This document shows positions 61,029 through 64,000 of a stretch of 64,000 nt of DNA, one piece after another. The position numbers and the translations under genes are program-made. This stretch comes from an uncultured Alistipes sp. Its GTDB lineage: Bacteria > Bacteroidota > Bacteroidia > Bacteroidales > Rikenellaceae. Every line of letters starts with the position of its first letter. The stretch's first letter is position 1. The stretch spans positions 1 to 64,000 of the forward strand of contig CALUJN010000002.1 of assembly GCA_944320985.1 (NCBI GenBank), read 5' to 3'. A model generated the notes under the pieces. The model was not told the origin of the DNA, did not search any database, and saw only the letters and a list, made by a program, of their open reading frames with translations.

Positions 61029-64000
61029 TTATTTCTCTGCGTCAATCTTGCCGCGTTTTCTCATCAGGTCATAAGCCACAGGCGTAGCGATGAAGATCGT
61101 AGTGGCCGTACCCACGATTACGCCGATGATCAGCGCGAAGATAAAGCCGCGGATCGTCTCGCCGCCGAAGAAGAAGATGGCAAGCAGCGTGACAAGCGTC
61201 GTGCCCGACGTATTGATCGTACGCGACAGCGTCGAGTTGATGGCGTTGTTCACGTTCTCCATCAGATTCCGCTTCGGATAGAGACCCAGGTACTCGCGGA
61301 TACGGTCGAACACAACCACCGTATCGTTGACCTCATAACCGATGATCGTCAGGATAGCCGCGATGAAGGCCTGGTTCACCTCCAGGTTGAAGGGCAGAAA
61401 GCCGTAGAACATCGAGAAGATACCGATGATCAGCAGGGCGTTGAAGGCCAAAGCCAGCGTAGCACCCGTAGCCCACTGCCAACGCTTGAAACGGAACATA
61501 ATGTAGAGTCCGATGGCGATCAGCGAGAAGAGCACCGAATAGATGGCGTTCCACGTCATGTCCTTGGCAATCGAAGGACCGATCTTGTCTGCCGTCAGAA
61601 TACCGTTCGAGTCGGTCTGCGTGTTGCGGAACTGATCGAAGGTGATGTCATACGAATAGAGCGGCTTCAAGGCGTCGTAGATGATCTGCTCAACCTCGCC
61701 CGTTGCCTCGTCCGACGTATCGTCGTAACGGTACTGCGTCACGATGCGCATCTGGTTCTCGTTTCCGTACTGCTTCACCTCGAAGCTGATCGACGAAGCA
61801 TCGGCATCGGTAATCTGCGAGAAGGCTCGCTCCATGTTCGCACGGACCTCCTCGGCCGATACGGCCTTGTCAAAACGAACGACATACGCACGTCCTCCCG
61901 TGAACTCAGCTCCAAGGTTCAGACCCCGGACGAAGAAGGAGAGGATCGACAGAACGATCACGGCCGTCGAGATCCAATAAGCCACCTTGCGCTTGCTAAT
62001 GAAATCAACATGCGTATTGTTGAGGAAGCCCTCCGACCACTTGTACGAGAAGGAGATCGAGCCCCACTTGGCTACGATCCACTCGATCAAGAGGCGCGTG
62101 ATGAAGATCGCGCAGAAGACCGACGTGACGATACCGATGATCAGCGTCGTGGCGAAGCCCTGAACCGGTCCCGTACCGAAGACAAAGAGCACGATACCCG
62201 TGATGATCGTGGTCAACTGTCCGTCGATGATCGCCGAGTAGGCCTTCGAGAAACCGTCCTTGATGGCCAGCGAGAGGCCCTTGCCGCCGCGAAGCTCCTC
62301 CTTGATACGTTCGTAGATGATCACGTTCGCGTCGACGGCCATACCCATCGTCAGCACGATACCTGCAATACCCGGCAACGTCAGTACGGCGCCGAACGAA
62401 ACCAGCACACCCATCAGCAGGAAGACGTTCGTAAGCAGCGCGATATCGGCCATCCAGCCCGCCGTCTTGTAGAAGAGACCCATGTAGAGGAGCACCAGGA
62501 TGAAGGCGATCACAAACGACAACATACCGGCGTTGATCGACTCCTGACCCAGCGAAGGTCCTACGACCGTATCCTGGATGATCTTCGCCGGAGCCGGAAC
62601 CTTACCCGAATTGAGCACGTTGGCAAGGTCCTGAGCCTCCTGGATCGTGAAGTCTCCCGTAATCTGAGACTGCCCCTTGTCGATCTTCGTATTTACGCGA
62701 GGTGCCGAGTAGACGTAACCGTCGAGGACGATGGCAATGCACTTGCCGATGTTCTCGCCCGTCATCCGGGCCCACTCCTGCGTACCTTCGGCGTTCATCG
62801 TCATCGAGACCTCGGCCGTGGCTCCACGCTGTGCATACTGCTCGAAGGCCTCCGTTACGACCGAGCCGTCGAGCGGAGCCTTGCCGTTGGGGGTCGTCAC
62901 CTTGATGGCATAGAGATAGAAGCGACCGTCGATGTGGTCGTCACCCTTCACGCCCCACTTGAAGAGAATGTCGGCGGGGAAGAGTTCGCGAACCTCCGGA
63001 CGCGACAGGTATTCATTCACTGCGGCGATGTCGGCCTTGTAGGCAGCACCAATGGCGGCGCCTCCCGCATAGTTGGGATCCAGCACGGCGAAGAGCGGGT
63101 TCTGCTCCCGGTCGAAGTTGCCCGTCTGGACGCTCTCCGAAGTGGCCGTAGAGTCGGCGCCGCCGATCTCCCCGATCAGACCCTCTTCGGCTGCCGGAGC
63201 GGAAGCCTCCTCCACAGCAGGGGTCTCAACGGCGCTCTCCTCCGTTGCTACCTCCTGTGCAGCCTCCTCCTTGAGGAGCTTGTCCGCAGAAGCCAGCATC
63301 GGAAGCACCTCGCGGGCATCGTACGTCAGCCAGAACTCCAGCGACGCCGTACCCTGCAACAGGTCGCGGACGCGCTGCGGCTCCTTGACGCCGGGAAGCT
63401 CGACCAGAATACGGTGCGAGTTCGGAAGGCGCATGATGTTCGGCTGCGTAACGCCGAAGTGGTCGATACGGCTGCGCAGCACGTTGAACGAAGCTCCGAT
63501 GGCTGCCTCCGTCTCCCGCTTGAGCATCTTCTCCACATCGGCATCCGAGCTCTCGAGCGAGATCTCCTTACGGTCGGGGCTCACGAAGATCTCGGCAATG
63601 GGGCGACCGTTCGACAACCGCGAATAGGCCTTCACGAAGTCCCCGATATAGTCGCTCGACGATCCCTGCTTCATGGCCTCTTTCGCTTCGGCAATCGCCT
63701 CCACAAAGGCCGGATCCGTCTGGCTGTCGCCGGCAAGTGCCTTCACCACATCCTCGACCTGAACCTCCAGCATGACGTTCATGCCGCCCTTCAGGTCCAG
63801 ACCCAGGTTCAACTCCTTCTCCTTGCACTCCTTGTAGGTGAACTTCTTGAAGCCCACATTGTAGACCTGCAGGTTCTGGATCGAATCCAGGTAATGTTGC
63901 TCGGCCGCCGACTGCTCGTCGAGCGGGAACTGGGCAGCGTATGCCGCCGCTTTCTTCTCTACGCTTCGCGTCTTGAACGTGAACGAGAGTTGATAAACGC
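61029..64000 (-). CDS. secDF: SecDF protein-export membrane protein (fused), 5' end outside window
   Basis: An open frame from TAA at 61031-61029 to the right edge (at least 990 codons). A fused SecD-SecF typical of Bacteroidetes: SecD part with ELNLGLDLKGGMNVMLEVQV near 63800, a periplasmic P1 domain and the first six-helix block around MAVDANVIIYERIKEELRGG; the SecF part has GAEFTGGRAYVVRFD and NDTVVVFDRIREYLGLYP. It uses the proton gradient to drive late protein translocation. The true start is upstream of 64000. Confidence 0.97.
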   Translation of the reverse strand, partial: VYQLSFTFKTRSVEKKAAAYAAQFPLDEQSAAEQHYLDSIQNLQVYNVGFKKFTYKECKEKELNLGLDLKGGMNVMLEVQVEDVVKALAGDSQTDPAFVEAIAEAKEAMKQGSSSDYIGDFVKAYSRLSNGRPIAEIFVSPDRKEISLESSDADVEKMLKRETEAAIGASFNVLRSRIDHFGVTQPNIMRLPNSHRILVELPGVKEPQRVRDLLQGTASLEFWLTYDAREVLPMLASADKLLKEEAAQEVATEESAVETPAVEEASAPAAEEGLIGEIGGADSTATSESVQTGNFDREQNPLFAVLDPNYAGGAAIGAAYKADIAAVNEYLSRPEVRELFPADILFKWGVKGDDHIDGRFYLYAIKVTTPNGKAPLDGSVVTEAFEQYAQRGATAEVSMTMNAEGTQEWARMTGENIGKCIAIVLDGYVYSAPRVNTKIDKGQSQITGDFTIQEAQDLANVLNSGKVPAPAKIIQDTVVGPSLGQESINAGMLSFVIAFILVLLYMGLFYKTAGWMADIALLTNVFLLMGVLVSFGAVLTLPGIAGIVLTMGMAVDANVIIYERIKEELRGGKGLSLAIKDGFSKAYSAIIDGQLTTIITGIVLFVFGTGPVQGFATTLIIGIVTSVFCAIFITRLLIEWIVAKWGSISFSYKWSEGFLNNTHVDFISKRKVAYWISTAVIVLSILSFFVRGLNLGAEFTGGRAYVVRFDKAVSAEEVRANMERAFSQITDADASSISFEVKQYGNENQMRIVTQYRYDDTSDEATGEVEQIIYDALKPLYSYDITFDQFRNTQTDSNGILTADKIGPSIAKDMTWNAIYSVLFSLIAIGLYIMFRFKRWQWATGATLALAFNALLIIGIFSMFYGFLPFNLEVNQAFIAAILTIIGYEVNDTVVVFDRIREYLGLYPKRNLMENVNNAINSTLSRTINTSGTTLVTLLAIFFFGGETIRGFIFALIIGVIVGTATTIFIATPVAYDLMRKRGKIDAEK

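Noticed and set aside
1..64000. tRNA, rRNA, transposase, integrase, toxin-antitoxin or defence genes
   Set aside because: No matching motifs or structures were found by reading either strand.

Overview
The window looks like a chromosomal segment of a GC-rich gut Bacteroidales, most likely Alistipes or a close relative. The evidence is high GC with strongly GC-biased codons, Bacteroidetes promoters (TTG, 19-21 bp, TAnnTTTG), a fused SecDF, FimB/Mfa2-type fimbriae, OMP beta-barrel and DUF4831-type proteins, and Bacteroidetes-style neighbourhoods (gyrA-TPR, ftsK-lolA, M23-dxr-rseP). No rRNA, tRNA, phage, transposase or CRISPR array was seen.

Layout. 1-6608: hexuronate catabolism. A minus-strand set (ExuT-like MFS transporter cut by the window edge, eda, kdgK, uxaC) faces a plus-strand DUF4861 lipoprotein and a second KDG kinase. 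A palindrome with UxuR/ExuR-type half-sites lies at the DUF4861 promoter. 6956-10941: gyrA and a TPR protein; GyrA has Leu at the classical quinolone-resistance serine position. 11425-12393: a probable structured ncRNA and an AT-rich orphan secreted protein. 12471-23579: lolA, ftsK and a tight operon plsC-parE-parC-aroK-murI. 23841-31320: an outer-membrane beta-barrel protein behind a palindromic promoter, a DMT transporter, LemA and TPM proteins, an outer-membrane protein and a GH13 enzyme. 31621-36512: an isolated Wza/Wzc pair whose tyrosine kinase ends in ten Gly-Tyr repeats, a HAD protein and a sugar nucleotidyltransferase. 36781-44862: a nine-gene plus-strand run (degenerate M23, dxr, rseP, acetyltransferase, LUD protein, lipoprotein, radA, an epimerase-like protein and a thioredoxin-like protein). 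44853-51164: minus-strand genes (AlkD-like, DUF4831, trmN6-like, TIGR02757, lolD, folP, coaE, YbbR-like). 51244-60667: TspO, a small membrane protein and a fimbrial locus. 61029-64000: secDF, cut by the window edge.

The strongest unusual signal is decay confined to the fimbrial locus. The DUF3575 gene carries an in-frame TGA where Trp is expected, the DUF3868/OmpA/TPR gene carries two frameshifts, the major fimbrillin carries one, and a further fimbrillin has Tyr at the expected lipobox Cys. Housekeeping genes in the same 64 kb are intact. Other notable signals are a 17-bp tandem array of about 20 units (45584-45933), a 21/22-bp array (35379-35526), an in-frame 72-bp-period expansion inside a tRNA methyltransferase, and three proteins in one operon (M23, epimerase, thioredoxin) that keep their folds but have lost catalytic residues. 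No classic defence system or mobile element was found.
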